Origin: Nonomuraea africana
GTDB taxonomy: Bacteria; Actinomycetota; Actinomycetes; Streptosporangiales; Streptosporangiaceae
Direction of reading: 5' to 3'
Length of the DNA: 64,000 bases
Assembly: GCF_014873535.1 (NCBI RefSeq)
Contig: NZ_JADBEF010000001.1
Location: 7,750,001-7,814,000, forward strand
Part shown: positions 42,277-50,406 of the stretch, piece by piece
How positions within the stretch are numbered: position 1 is the first letter of the stretch
How the letters are laid out: each line of letters begins with the position of its first letter
Notes under the pieces: model-generated
What the model saw: the letters and a program-made list of their open reading frames with translations, nothing else
What the model was told of the DNA's origin: nothing
Database searches by the model: none
Made by a program: the position numbers and the translations under genes

Positions 42277-43290
42277 TCAGCCGAGCTTGGTGCCCGCCGA
42301 CTTCAGGTCCTTGCAGGCCTGCACGACGCGGGCCGCCATCGCCGTCTCCGCCGACTTGCCGTACGAGCGGGGGTCGTAGGCCTTCTTGCTGCCGACGTCC
42401 CCGTCGACCTTCAGTACGCCGTCGTAGTTGCGGAACATGTGGTCCGCGATCGGCCTGGTGAAGGCGTACTGCGTGTCGGTGTCGATGTTCATCTTCACCA
42501 CGCCGTAGGAGATCGCCTCGTGGATCTCCTCGAGCAGCGAGCCGGAACCGCCGTGGAAGACCAGGTCGAACGGCTTGTCCTTGCCGTACTTCGCGCCCAC
42601 GGCGTCCTGGATGTCCTTGAGCACCGAGGGGCGCAGCTTCACGTGGCCCGGCTTGTAGACGCCGTGCACGTTGCCGAACGTGGCGGCCAGCATGTACCTG
42701 CCCTGCTCGCCGACGCCCACGGCCTCGGCGGTGGCCAGCGCGTCCTCGGCCGTGGTGTAGAGCTTCTCGTTGATCTCGCCGACGACGCCGTCCTCCTCGC
42801 CGCCGACGACGCCGATCTCCATCTCCATGATGATGTTCGCGCGGTGGCACTTCTCCAGCAGCTCGCGCGCGATCGACAGGTTCTCCTCCAGGGGTACGGC
42901 CGAGCCGTCCCACATGTGGGAGTTGAAGATGGGGTCGCCGCCCCGCTCGAGGGAGAGCTCGATCAGCGGCCGCATGAAGCCGTCGAGCTTGTCCTTCGGG
43001 CAGTGGTCGGTGTGCAGGGCCACGGTCACCGGGTAGTTCTTGGCGACCACCCTCGCGTACTCGGCAAGGGCCACGGACCCGGCCACCATGTCCTTCACCG
43101 TGGTGCCCGACAGGAAGTCGGCGCCGCCGGTGGACACCTGGACGATCCCGTCGCTCTCGGCCTCGGCGAACCCGCGCAGGGCGGCGTTCAAGGTCTGCGA
43201 GGAGGTCACGTTGATCGCAGGATAGGCGAAGCCGCCCGCTTTCGCCCGATCGAGCATCTCGGCGTAGGCCTCTGGAGTCGCGATAGGCAT
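42277..43290 (-). CDS. fbaA: Class II fructose-bisphosphate aldolase
   Basis: 337 residues, class IIA zinc aldolase of glycolysis and gluconeogenesis. Motifs: AYPAINVTSSQTLNAAL, TGGADFLSG, VALHTDHCPKD (catalytic Asp and zinc histidine), MEMEIGVVGGEEDGV, FGNVHGVYKPG, LVFHGGSGS (zinc and phosphate binding) and KMNIDTDTQYAFT. Length and motifs are complete. It is divergent from a DedA gene. Confidence 0.97.
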   Translation of the reverse strand: MPIATPEAYAEMLDRAKAGGFAYPAINVTSSQTLNAALRGFAEAESDGIVQVSTGGADFLSGTTVKDMVAGSVALAEYARVVAKNYPVTVALHTDHCPKDKLDGFMRPLIELSLERGGDPIFNSHMWDGSAVPLEENLSIARELLEKCHRANIIMEMEIGVVGGEEDGVVGEINEKLYTTAEDALATAEAVGVGEQGRYMLAATFGNVHGVYKPGHVKLRPSVLKDIQDAVGAKYGKDKPFDLVFHGGSGSLLEEIHEAISYGVVKMNIDTDTQYAFTRPIADHMFRNYDGVLKVDGDVGSKKAYDPRSYGKSAETAMAARVVQACKDLKSAGTKLG

Positions 43291-43427
43291 GGCTCATCTC
43301 CCTGGGGTATGTACGGCTTTCGCGGAGCCCAGTATCCCGGCTCCCTACCCGCCTTGGTAGTGACAACGCGCGCCAGATGACCCGCGCGCCAGGGCCGGGA
43401 CGCCCCTCGCCGCCATCCCGCTACCGG

Positions 43428-43433
43428 TAGGCT
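43428..43433 (+). promoter_or_regulatory. -10 box TAGGCT for a leaderless dedA gene
   Basis: TAGGCT ends six bases before GTG 43440, leaving no room for a ribosome-binding site. Confidence 0.5.
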
Positions 43434-43439
43434 CAGCGC

Positions 43440-44135
43440 GTGGAATCGCTCTTGGACCTCGTGGACCCGCAGTGGTGGCTCACCATGCTCGGCGCCTTCG
43501 CCACGATCGGCGTGCTCGCCATCATCTTCGCGGAGACGGGTCTGCTGATCGGCTTCTTCCTGCCGGGTGACTCGCTGCTCGTGGCCGCGGGCATCTTCAG
43601 CTCCGCCGCGGCGGCCAAGGGCATCGGCATCGAGCCGCTGTCCTTCCCCGTGCTGGTCATCGGCACCCCGCTGTGCGCCGTCGCCGGTGCACAACTGGGG
43701 CACCTGATCGGCGTGAAGGTGGGCCGCAAGCTCTTCGACAAGCCGGATTCGCGGCTGTTCAAGCGCGAGCACGTCGAGAAGGCCGAGTACTACTTCGAGA
43801 AGTTCGGCCCCGCCAAGGCCGTGGTGATCGCGCGCTTCGTGCCGATCGTCCGCACGTTCATGAACCCGGTCGCCGGCGTCCTGGAGATGCCCGCCCGCAC
43901 GTTCTTCATGTGGAACGTGATCGGCGGCCTGCTGTGGGTCGAGAGCATGCTCTTCATCGGCCACTACCTGGGAAACCTGGTCGACCCCGCCCAGATCGAC
44001 AAGTACATCCTGCCGGGCGTCTTCCTCATCGTGCTCATCTCGGTCATCCCGATCATCGTCGAGGTCGTCAAGAGCCGCAGGAACGGTGGCCGCCAGGTTC
44101 CCGCGCCCCAGGGCAAGCACCACCGCGTCCCGTAG
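43440..44135 (+). CDS. DedA-family membrane protein
   Basis: 231 residues. Typical DedA marks: an AETGLLIGFFLPGDSLLVAAG re-entrant loop, the R-x3-P-x-VR stretch (IARFVPIVRTFMNPVAGVLEMP), and a last-helix region VFLIVLISVIPIIVEVV with a basic tail. DedA proteins act as lipid scramblases or transporters (including undecaprenyl-phosphate recycling for some members). The GTG start fits a leaderless transcript. Confidence 0.93.
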   Translation: MESLLDLVDPQWWLTMLGAFATIGVLAIIFAETGLLIGFFLPGDSLLVAAGIFSSAAAAKGIGIEPLSFPVLVIGTPLCAVAGAQLGHLIGVKVGRKLFDKPDSRLFKREHVEKAEYYFEKFGPAKAVVIARFVPIVRTFMNPVAGVLEMPARTFFMWNVIGGLLWVESMLFIGHYLGNLVDPAQIDKYILPGVFLIVLISVIPIIVEVVKSRRNGGRQVPAPQGKHHRVP

Positions 44136-44153
44136 ACCGCAGGGGCCGTTGGC

Positions 44154-44159
44154 TACCCT
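44154..44159 (+). promoter_or_regulatory. -10 box TACCCT for a leaderless small membrane-protein gene
   Basis: TACCCT ends six bases before ATG 44166. Same geometry as the dedA promoter just upstream. Confidence 0.45.
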
Positions 44160-44165
44160 CCGACT

Positions 44166-44600
44166 ATGGGGCGCCATCGATCCGACCCGATGGGGGTGGC
44201 CCGCCTGGCCCTGATCGGGCTTGGGGTCGCCCTGCTGGTCGCGCTCGTCCTCCTCGGCGGTCGCGCGCTGGTCGGCATCCTGTCCACGGAGGGCACGGCC
44301 CCGACGCCCACCGCGACCCCGAGCGCGCCCGCCACGGGGAGGGCGCCGACGCTCAGGATCACGTGTGTGGCGGAGGTCTGCCCCGCGGTGCTGGTGCGGG
44401 TGCCCGGCGGGGACGTGCTCAACGACCGTGACCTGACCAGCGGCGAGGAGATCGTCTTTTACCAGCCCGAGCTCGATGTCGCCATCGACGACACGAGCAC
44501 GGTCGAGGTCACGGTGAACGGCGTGCCCAGGCCCAAGGGGCAGCCGGGCCGGCAGGAGACCTTCACGGTCAGCCGGCCAACCCCAGGTCCGGCAGGGTGA
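44166..44600 (+). CDS. Single-pass membrane protein with small beta-rich extracellular domain
   Basis: 144 residues. One N-terminal membrane helix (LALIGLGVALLVALVLLGG) is followed by a Thr/Pro linker (TAPTPTATPSAP). The exported ~85-residue domain (LRITCVAEVCPAVLVRVPGG ... EEIVFYQPELDVAIDDTSTVEVTVNG) resembles the C-terminal fold of RodZ-like proteins, with two Cys placed for a disulfide. Function unknown. Its 3' end overlaps the convergent pyrE by 32 bases. Confidence 0.7.
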   Translation: MGRHRSDPMGVARLALIGLGVALLVALVLLGGRALVGILSTEGTAPTPTATPSAPATGRAPTLRITCVAEVCPAVLVRVPGGDVLNDRDLTSGEEIVFYQPELDVAIDDTSTVEVTVNGVPRPKGQPGRQETFTVSRPTPGPAG

Positions 44601-45108
44601 AGGCGCTGCGGTACGCGAGGCCCTCCTCGGCCATCCTCGGCGCGGCGCCCCGCTCGACGATCGTGGCCACGGCGACGACCTCGGCGCCCGCCTCGCGCGC
44701 GGCCGCGACGGCGGTCAGCGGGGAGCCGCCGGTGGTGGAGGTGTCTTCCACGACGAGCACCCGGCGGCCCGTGATGTCGGGGCCCTCGATCCTGCGCTGC
44801 ATGCCGTGCGCCTTCTGCGCCTTGCGCACCACGAACGCGTCGAGGGTGCGGCCCCGCGCGGCGGCCGCGTGCATCATGGCCACCGCCACCGGGTCGGCGC
44901 CCAGCGTGAGGCCGCCGACCGCGTCGTAGTCGAGGTCGGCGGTCAGGTCGAGCATGACCCTGCCGACGATCGGCGCCGCCACGCCGTCGAGCGTGATCCG
45001 CCGCAGGTCGAGGTAGAAGTCGGCCTCCAGCCCCGAGGAGAGCACGACTCTGCCGTGCACGACGGCCTTCTTCTGGATCTCGGCCAGCAGGTTCTCGCGG
45101 TCATTCAT
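44569..45108 (-). CDS. pyrE: Orotate phosphoribosyltransferase
   Basis: 179 residues. Adds PRPP to orotate in pyrimidine synthesis. Marks: FYLDLRRITLDG, VGGLTLGADPVAVAMMH, VRKAQKAHGMQRRIEG and the PRPP-binding loop VLVVEDTSTTGGS. The GRRV lead-in is typical. ATG 45108 overlaps the stop of the upstream degenerate GGDEF gene (ATGA). Confidence 0.95.
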   Translation of the reverse strand: MNDRENLLAEIQKKAVVHGRVVLSSGLEADFYLDLRRITLDGVAAPIVGRVMLDLTADLDYDAVGGLTLGADPVAVAMMHAAAARGRTLDAFVVRKAQKAHGMQRRIEGPDITGRRVLVVEDTSTTGGSPLTAVAAAREAGAEVVAVATIVERGAAPRMAEEGLAYRSAFTLPDLGLAG

Positions 45109-45836
45109 GTCCACAAGCTTAAAGTCGCCAGCGCGTCGCGGTAGCGGTCGGGGAGGGCGGTGACCTCGACGACGCCCGAGTCGCGCAGCCGTTTGGTCCT
45201 CGGCTTGGTGGTCAGCGCACCCGCCCGGCCCTGGCCCAGCCGGACGAGGGTGTCGCCGAGCGGGAAGACCTCCCGTAGCAGCGTGGCGAGGCGCAGCATC
45301 GCGGCGACGCGCTCCCACGCGTCGGCGACGGTCAAGGTCACCACGACCAGGCAGTACGCTCGCGCGGTGCCCTCGCGGTAGATCTCGGCCAGCCTGGTGC
45401 GCAGGTAGGCCACGCTGACCAGGCCGGTGAGCGGATCCTCGCAGCGCAGCTCGCCGATCGGCGCGAAGCCCGCCTCCGCCCAGCCCGTCGCGAACGAGCG
45501 CAGCGCGGCCAGCGGCGGGTTCGGGCTGCCGAAGACGCGGAAGAGCGCGGCCAGGTCCGTCATGCCTTCGGCGATGCCCACGCCCGCGCGGGCACGGGCG
45601 TCGCCGAGGGCCATGCAGGCGCGGGTAAGGCCGTGGCCCCTGTTCACGGCCTTGATCGCCTGCTCGACGGCGGGCGTCCACCAGTCGTCGGGTATGGCCC
45701 ACCCCGTGGCCAGGCTCCCGTCGCGCCACAGCGCGCGCAGACGCCCCAGAGTGTCGTCGTCCATCTGCTCCGCGGCGCGAACAAGGGAGCGCCGCTCCTC
45801 CTCTCGGAGACAAAGACTGGCTTTGGCGTTAGTCAT
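45105..45836 (-). CDS. Degenerate GGDEF-domain protein
   Basis: 243 residues, cytoplasmic. The C-terminal half starts with CEDPLTGLVSVAYLRTRLAEIY, the usual opening helix of a GGDEF domain (D-LTGL). TARAYCLVVVTL and DTLVRLGQGRAGALT stand where the core strands and active-site turn should be, but no GGDEF motif is present. It is therefore unlikely to make cyclic di-GMP and may bind a nucleotide or protein instead. The helical N-terminal half is unrecognised. Coupled to pyrE by ATGA. Divergent from the sigma-fusion gene across 54 bases. Confidence 0.7.
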   Translation of the reverse strand: MTNAKASLCLREEERRSLVRAAEQMDDDTLGRLRALWRDGSLATGWAIPDDWWTPAVEQAIKAVNRGHGLTRACMALGDARARAGVGIAEGMTDLAALFRVFGSPNPPLAALRSFATGWAEAGFAPIGELRCEDPLTGLVSVAYLRTRLAEIYREGTARAYCLVVVTLTVADAWERVAAMLRLATLLREVFPLGDTLVRLGQGRAGALTTKPRTKRLRDSGVVEVTALPDRYRDALATLSLWT

Positions 45837-45890
45837 GACGCGGAATGCGGAATGATTCGTGTGGCAACTCCACGTAATCGTGAGGTCACT

Positions 45891-48233
45891 ATGAGTGTCG
45901 AATCGCCGCAAAGTGATGCGGATCTCCTCGAATCTGCGCGTAACGGCAATGCCGCCGCGTTCGGGGAGCTCTGGGAGCGTCACGTCGGCGCTGCCCGCTC
46001 GCTCGCCCGCCAGCTGGTCAGGGGCGATGACGTGGTGGAGGACGTGGTCGCCGAGTCCTTCACCAAGATCATTGAGCTGGTCGGGCGCGGTGGTGGCCCG
46101 GAGGCGGCCTTCCGGCCGTATCTGCTGACGGTGGTGCGCCGCACGATCTACGACAGGGGCCGGGTCGAGAGCCGCCAGCTGACCACGGGGGAGATCGAGG
46201 TGTTCGACCCCGGCGTGCCGTTCGTCGATCCCGCGCTCACCGGCCTGGAGAAGTCGCTGATCGCCAAGGCGTTCCTCTCGCTGCCCGAACGATGGCGGCT
46301 GGTGCTGTGGCACACCGAGGTCGAGAACGCCAAGCCCGCCGAGGTGGCGCCCATGCTCGGCCTGTCGGCCAACGGCGTGGCGGCGCTGGCCTACCGGGCC
46401 CGCGAAGGACTGCGCCAGGCCTACCTGCAGATGCACCTGGCCGGAGCGCCGCACCAGGAGTGCCGGCCGGTGCTCGGCAAGATGGGCGCGTACGTGCGCG
46501 GCGGGCTCGCCAGGCGCGACAGCAGGAGCGTCGACGAGCACATCGACGCCTGCCCGGAGTGCCGCTCGGTCTTCCTCGAACTGGCCGACGTCAACCAGGG
46601 CCTGCGCGTCATCGTCGGCCCCCTGTTCGTCGGGCCCGCCTTCGCCGCCTACGTCGCCGGCCTGGCCAAGGCGGGGGGCGCGACGGGCGGCGGCATCCTC
46701 TACGCGCTCGGCTGGATCAGGCGAGCGCCGAGGAGCCGGCAGGCCGCGGCGGCGGGAGCCACGGCCGCCGCCGTCGCCGCGGCCGGGGTGCTGATGCTGG
46801 TCTCGGACGACAAGCCGCTGCCGCCCCAGCCGCCGCCGACGGTCGTCGCGCAGCCCCCGCCCGTCCAGCCGGAACCGGCGCCGCCCGAGCCGGAACCCGA
46901 GCCGAGGCCGGCGCCGCCGTCCAAGGAGCCGCCGCCGAGCCCGGCCAGGAAGCCGGGCAAGGCCCGGCTGAGCGCCAGCATCCATCCGCTGGGCGCGCTG
47001 GTGAAGGCACAGCCCGGCATCGTCGCCGTACGGCTGCGCAACAGCGGCAAGGCGGCGAGCAAGGAGCTCGTCGCGACGGTCGACCTGCCGGAGGGCGTCA
47101 TGCTGGTCCCCGCGCAGGCCAGGGGCAACGCCGTGGGCCTGATCGAGCCCGCGGGCACGGTCGACGGCTGGTCCTGCCGGCCCGAGGGTGACGGCGCCAG
47201 GTGCGTCAGGGGTCCGCTGGCCGCAGGGCGGGTGACGGCCGTCTTCCTGCGCGTGGTCGTGGCCGCGCACGCGCCGGAGGGCGCGGGCCTCGCCGTACGG
47301 ATCTCCTCGGGCGGGATCGTCAGCGTGAACGCCCGCGCGAGCGCCGGCGTGAAGGCGGAGGGCGCTCCCGCGAGGTTCGCCACCGACGGCAAGGTGGTCG
47401 TCAAGGCCATCGGCAACACGCTGCTGACCTGTCCGGCCGACCGCGACGGCTGCGCGGAGGCGGGCGCGCGGCGCGAGGGCGGCAGGCGCGACAACGACCT
47501 GTGGCCGATGCGGCCGCTCGACGCCGACAAGGTGCTGGCCACGAAGTCATCCAGCGGTGCGCGCCTGCGGCTGCCGGACGGGGGGCAGGTCGTGTGGGCC
47601 GGCCTCTACTGGTCGGCGAGCGCCAACGACGCGGGGCCGATCAGGTTCAGGGCGCCGGGCGTGAAGCGCTATCGCACGATCGTGCCCGACAAGGTCATAC
47701 GGAGGGAGCTGCCCGCGGGCCACGGCTACCAGGCCTTCGCCGACGTCACGCAGTACGTCAGCGACAGCAGGGGCGACGGGCTGTGGTGGGCGGCCGACGC
47801 GCCGATGAAGCAGGGGATCTCCGAGCACGCGGGCTGGAGCCTGGTGGTGATCGCGACCGATCCGCGCAGGCCGTACAGCCAGGCGATCATCCTCGACACG
47901 GCCACGGTCGTCGGCGGCGACCAGCCGCGCATCGAGCTGCCACTGGACGGGCTGATCCCGGCGGCGAGCCCCGCCGACATCGAGCTGGTCACCTGGGAGG
48001 GCGACGCCGACCTCCGCGGTGACCGGGTGTCGGCGGGCACACCCTCGGGAGGCGACCGCGACGCGGGCAACGTCTTCGACAGTTCGTCAAACGGGGCAAC
48101 GGGATTGACATTCGGGGTCGACGTCGACTCGTTCACCGCCACACTGGGGGAGGAACCAACGCTGAGAATTTCTACGAAGACCGATGTCGTGCTGTTCGGG
48201 GTGGCCGCCGTGAGCGTTCGCGCCAGGTCGTGA
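45891..48233 (+). CDS. Sigma-70 factor fused to zinc anti-sigma domain, membrane helix and extracellular domains
   Basis: 780 residues in one frame. Sigma region 2 at about 22-90 (FGELWERHVGAARSLARQLV, EDVVAESFTKI, YLLTVVRRTIYDR). Region 4 at about 122-180 (FLSLPERWRLVLWHTEV, EVAPMLGLSANGVAALAYRAREGLRQAY). A zinc anti-sigma motif H217-x3-C221-x2-C224. One membrane helix at about 285-305, a Pro/Glu-rich spacer at 309-355, and ~420 exported residues with beta-sandwich-like domains (VVWAGLYWSASAND). ATG follows GAGGT. A signal outside the cell could release or block the sigma domains inside. I do not know a name for the extracellular domain. Proteolytic release is inference. Confidence 0.85.
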   Translation: MSVESPQSDADLLESARNGNAAAFGELWERHVGAARSLARQLVRGDDVVEDVVAESFTKIIELVGRGGGPEAAFRPYLLTVVRRTIYDRGRVESRQLTTGEIEVFDPGVPFVDPALTGLEKSLIAKAFLSLPERWRLVLWHTEVENAKPAEVAPMLGLSANGVAALAYRAREGLRQAYLQMHLAGAPHQECRPVLGKMGAYVRGGLARRDSRSVDEHIDACPECRSVFLELADVNQGLRVIVGPLFVGPAFAAYVAGLAKAGGATGGGILYALGWIRRAPRSRQAAAAGATAAAVAAAGVLMLVSDDKPLPPQPPPTVVAQPPPVQPEPAPPEPEPEPRPAPPSKEPPPSPARKPGKARLSASIHPLGALVKAQPGIVAVRLRNSGKAASKELVATVDLPEGVMLVPAQARGNAVGLIEPAGTVDGWSCRPEGDGARCVRGPLAAGRVTAVFLRVVVAAHAPEGAGLAVRISSGGIVSVNARASAGVKAEGAPARFATDGKVVVKAIGNTLLTCPADRDGCAEAGARREGGRRDNDLWPMRPLDADKVLATKSSSGARLRLPDGGQVVWAGLYWSASANDAGPIRFRAPGVKRYRTIVPDKVIRRELPAGHGYQAFADVTQYVSDSRGDGLWWAADAPMKQGISEHAGWSLVVIATDPRRPYSQAIILDTATVVGGDQPRIELPLDGLIPAASPADIELVTWEGDADLRGDRVSAGTPSGGDRDAGNVFDSSSNGATGLTFGVDVDSFTATLGEEPTLRISTKTDVVLFGVAAVSVRARS

Positions 48234-48406
48234 CCACGAACAGGACAAACTGGTACGGTCTGCGGGAATCCGCCGGCGTATCGCCGATTCGCCGGGATTC
48301 ACCCTCGAACGATCAGATGCTTCATTACCCTGAGAGAGGGCCGCCGAGTCCGGCTCTGGCGGTGCGGAGCCGGTAGGGGTCGGGCCACGAGAAAGGGGCG
48401 GTGTCA
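48234..48406. other. Gap with imperfect hairpin and probable promoter for the NYN gene
   Basis: An imperfect inverted repeat (GAATCCGCCGGCG ... CGCCGGGATTC, about 48269-48301) may terminate the sigma-fusion transcript. TACCCT near 48335 is a possible -10 for the NYN gene, leaving a leader of roughly 65 bases. Confidence 0.35.
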
Positions 48407-49663
48407 GTGGATCGCTGCGCGCTGTTCGTCGACGCTGGCTATCTGCTGGCCGATGGCGCGATGGCCGTACATGGGACCCGCCATCGAGAAGCCGTCTCCT
48501 GGGACTACCCGGGTCTGCTGCAGCTGATGACCAACCTGTCGCGCGAGCGTACGGGCCTGCCGTTGCTGCGCTGCTACTGGTACGAGGCCACCGTCGAGGG
48601 CCGGCGCACGCCCGAGCACGACGTGCTCGCCGACATCCCCGGGCTCAAGCTGCGCCTGTCGCGCATCAGGCCGGGCCGCCGCGAGGGCGTCGACGCGCAG
48701 GTGCACCGCGACCTGATGACGCTGGCGCGCAACAGCGCGATCTGCGACGCGGTCGTGGTCAGCGGCGACGAGGACCTCGCCCAGGTCGTCTGTGACGCGC
48801 AGGACCTCGGCATCCGCGTCACCGTCGTGCACATCGCCGCCGACGGCGGCTGGGCGGTGTCGCGCTCGCTGCGGCAGGAGTCCGACGACCTCATCGAGAT
48901 CGGCGGCGGGCACCTGAGGCCCTACGTCAACCTCGTCAGCGGCTCCACCGAGGCGTCCAACGGCGCGCAGCCGGTCAGCAACGGCCAGGCCGCCCACGCG
49001 CTGCCGCCGAGCCCGCCGTCCGCTCCGCTCCAGCAGCCCGCTCCTCCCGCGGTCCAGTCGGGCGGCCACTCCGCGGCGCACCTGTCCAACGCGCCCACGC
49101 AGAACCAGCCGCTGCCGCCCGCTCCGCCGCAGGGCCGAGGGCAGAGCGCACCGCCGCCCGCGCTGCCCGCCTACCCGAGCTACCAGGCCGACCCGCCGTC
49201 CGCTCCGCAGCAACAGCAGCCGCCATCGCCGGCCCCGCAGCCCCAGCAGCCGCCGCAACCCGCTCCCCAGGTCACGCACAGCCCGACGGGGCCGATGCAG
49301 ACGACAGGCCAGTTCCCCTCGCCTTCCAGCGGCGGCACCTACCAGCCCGCGCCGCTCGGCGCCTACACGGGGCCGCAGCCGGCTCCCGTGGTCGCACCGG
49401 CGACCGCGGGTGGCGCGACGACCCTGGCCGACGCGGTGAAGGCGGCGCACAAGGAGGGGCACGACTTCGGCGAGTCCGTCGCCAGGGACGCTCCCGCGCT
49501 GTGGCTGGAGGCGGTGCTGGCCCGCAAGCCGCGCATGCCGTCCGACCTGGAGGCGCGGCTGCTGCAGGGCTCGTCCCTGCCCATTGACTTCCTTCTGCAC
49601 GACGAGGTACGGCACGCGCTGCGCCGCGGCTTCTGGGACGCCCTCGAACGCGCCCGCCGCTGA
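48407..49663 (+). CDS. NYN-domain (PIN-like) putative nuclease with Pro/Gln-rich linker
   Basis: 418 residues. The N-terminal ~165 residues are an NYN/LabA domain. CALFVDAGYLLADGA provides the first acidic residue, DAQVHRDLMTLA the second, and AVVVSGDEDLAQVVCDAQDLG the DED cluster; these would coordinate Mg2+ for RNA cleavage. About 200-320 is a low-complexity Pro/Gln/Ala linker. The last ~85 residues form a helical domain (LADAVKAAHKEGHDFGESVA, LLHDEVRHALRRGFWDALE). GTG 48407 has AGGGG at the proper distance; GTG 48401 does not. Role probably RNA turnover; partner unknown. Confidence 0.87.
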   Translation: MDRCALFVDAGYLLADGAMAVHGTRHREAVSWDYPGLLQLMTNLSRERTGLPLLRCYWYEATVEGRRTPEHDVLADIPGLKLRLSRIRPGRREGVDAQVHRDLMTLARNSAICDAVVVSGDEDLAQVVCDAQDLGIRVTVVHIAADGGWAVSRSLRQESDDLIEIGGGHLRPYVNLVSGSTEASNGAQPVSNGQAAHALPPSPPSAPLQQPAPPAVQSGGHSAAHLSNAPTQNQPLPPAPPQGRGQSAPPPALPAYPSYQADPPSAPQQQQPPSPAPQPQQPPQPAPQVTHSPTGPMQTTGQFPSPSSGGTYQPAPLGAYTGPQPAPVVAPATAGGATTLADAVKAAHKEGHDFGESVARDAPALWLEAVLARKPRMPSDLEARLLQGSSLPIDFLLHDEVRHALRRGFWDALERARR

Positions 49664-49704
49664 AGCACGGGCTTCGTAATGTGGGCGCTCGCGTTGCGCA
49701 GCCG

Positions 49705-50109
49705 TCACACGGGATAGATGTGGACTTCAGCTTGGTGGGAACCCTGTGGTGCGCGGGCGAACTTGGCGTCGCACGTGAGCAGCGGCTGGTTCAGGGCTTC
49801 AGCTAGAGCGACGTAAACGGCGTCGTAGGCGGTGAAGTTGTGCCGCAAGGACAGCACGCGAGGGCCGAACGGAGCCACGTGGTGGCGAATGATACGCAGC
49901 GCGTTGAGCTGGCCGACCATACGACGGCCGCGGTCCTCGTCAATCTTGCCGCCGGCGAGGAGTCCTCGGATGGCCGAGAGGCATTCGGCGTCGAGGTGGG
50001 CGGGAGCATGCAGGCTGCGGCCTGCGCCGATGAGGCGCTGCCGAAGGAGATCGTCACCCTTGGCGGCCAGCAGCAGCCGGATGATGATCGACGTGTCGAC
50101 GACGGTCAC
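49705..50109 (-). CDS. vapC: PIN-domain toxin, VapC family
   Basis: 134 residues, PIN fold. The acidic residues are Asp near the start (VVDTSIIIRLL), Glu in LDAECLSAIRGLL, Asp in TAYDAVYVALAEAL and Asp in LLTCDAKFA, so the active site looks complete. Expected to be a Mg2+-dependent ribonuclease that blocks translation when free. It starts at a GTG overlapping the antitoxin stop (GTGA). Cellular target unknown. Confidence 0.9.
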   Translation of the reverse strand: MTVVDTSIIIRLLLAAKGDDLLRQRLIGAGRSLHAPAHLDAECLSAIRGLLAGGKIDEDRGRRMVGQLNALRIIRHHVAPFGPRVLSLRHNFTAYDAVYVALAEALNQPLLTCDAKFARAPQGSHQAEVHIYPV

Positions 50110-50339
50110 CAGCTACGGTCCCGTTCCACATAGGAGCGGATGTCGTCCATGCTGACGTCGACGGGCTCTTCGTCAGCGATTTGGGCGATCACTTCCGCAT
50201 TCGTCATCTGGATTGCCTCGTCGTGCAGGATGTCGCGCACATAAGCGGACAGCGACTTGCCTTCTCTGGCCGCGCGGTCCCTCAGGACGGCCAAGTCGGC
50301 GGCGTCCACGTCGCGCACCTGCAGAATCTCTTTGGTCAT
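50106..50339 (-). CDS. vapB: Ribbon-helix-helix antitoxin, VapB/FitA-like
   Basis: 77 residues. The N-terminal part, with ILQVRDVDAADLAVLRDRAAREGKSLSAYVRDIL, is a ribbon-helix-helix DNA-binding domain of FitA type. The acidic C-terminus (IADEEPVDVSMDDIRSYVERD) would wrap the toxin. ATG 50339 is preceded by TACACT at seven bases, so the mRNA is probably leaderless. The complex likely represses its own promoter through the palindromic operator directly upstream. Confidence 0.88.
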   Translation of the reverse strand: MTKEILQVRDVDAADLAVLRDRAAREGKSLSAYVRDILHDEAIQMTNAEVIAQIADEEPVDVSMDDIRSYVERDRSW

Positions 50340-50346
50340 GCTCCCT

Positions 50347-50352
50347 AGTGTA
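50347..50352 (-). promoter_or_regulatory. -10 box TACACT of the vapBC operon
   Basis: TACACT on the minus strand lies seven bases before ATG 50339 and immediately beside the operator. The nearby GGGAG is one base from the ATG, too close to serve as a ribosome site. Confidence 0.5.
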
Positions 50353-50353
50353 A

Positions 50354-50388
50354 ATGCAGAGTGCATGAATTCGGCATGCACTCTGCAT
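50354..50388. promoter_or_regulatory. vapBC operator: nested palindromes ATGCAGAGTGCATG-N7-CATGCACTCTGCAT
   Basis: Two 14-base arms form a perfect inverted repeat around AATTCGG. Each arm is itself a palindrome (ATGCA-N3-TGCAT), giving four TGCAT half sites. It lies just upstream of the -10 box, where binding would block RNA polymerase. This fits an octameric VapBC complex binding its own promoter. Confidence 0.8.
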
Positions 50389-50406
50389 ATCCAGATCTCT
50401 GCCGGC

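Noticed and set aside
43291..43439. Standard promoter for fbaA
   Set aside because: TTGTCA and GATACT are present on the minus strand but 24 bases apart, too far to call a promoter.
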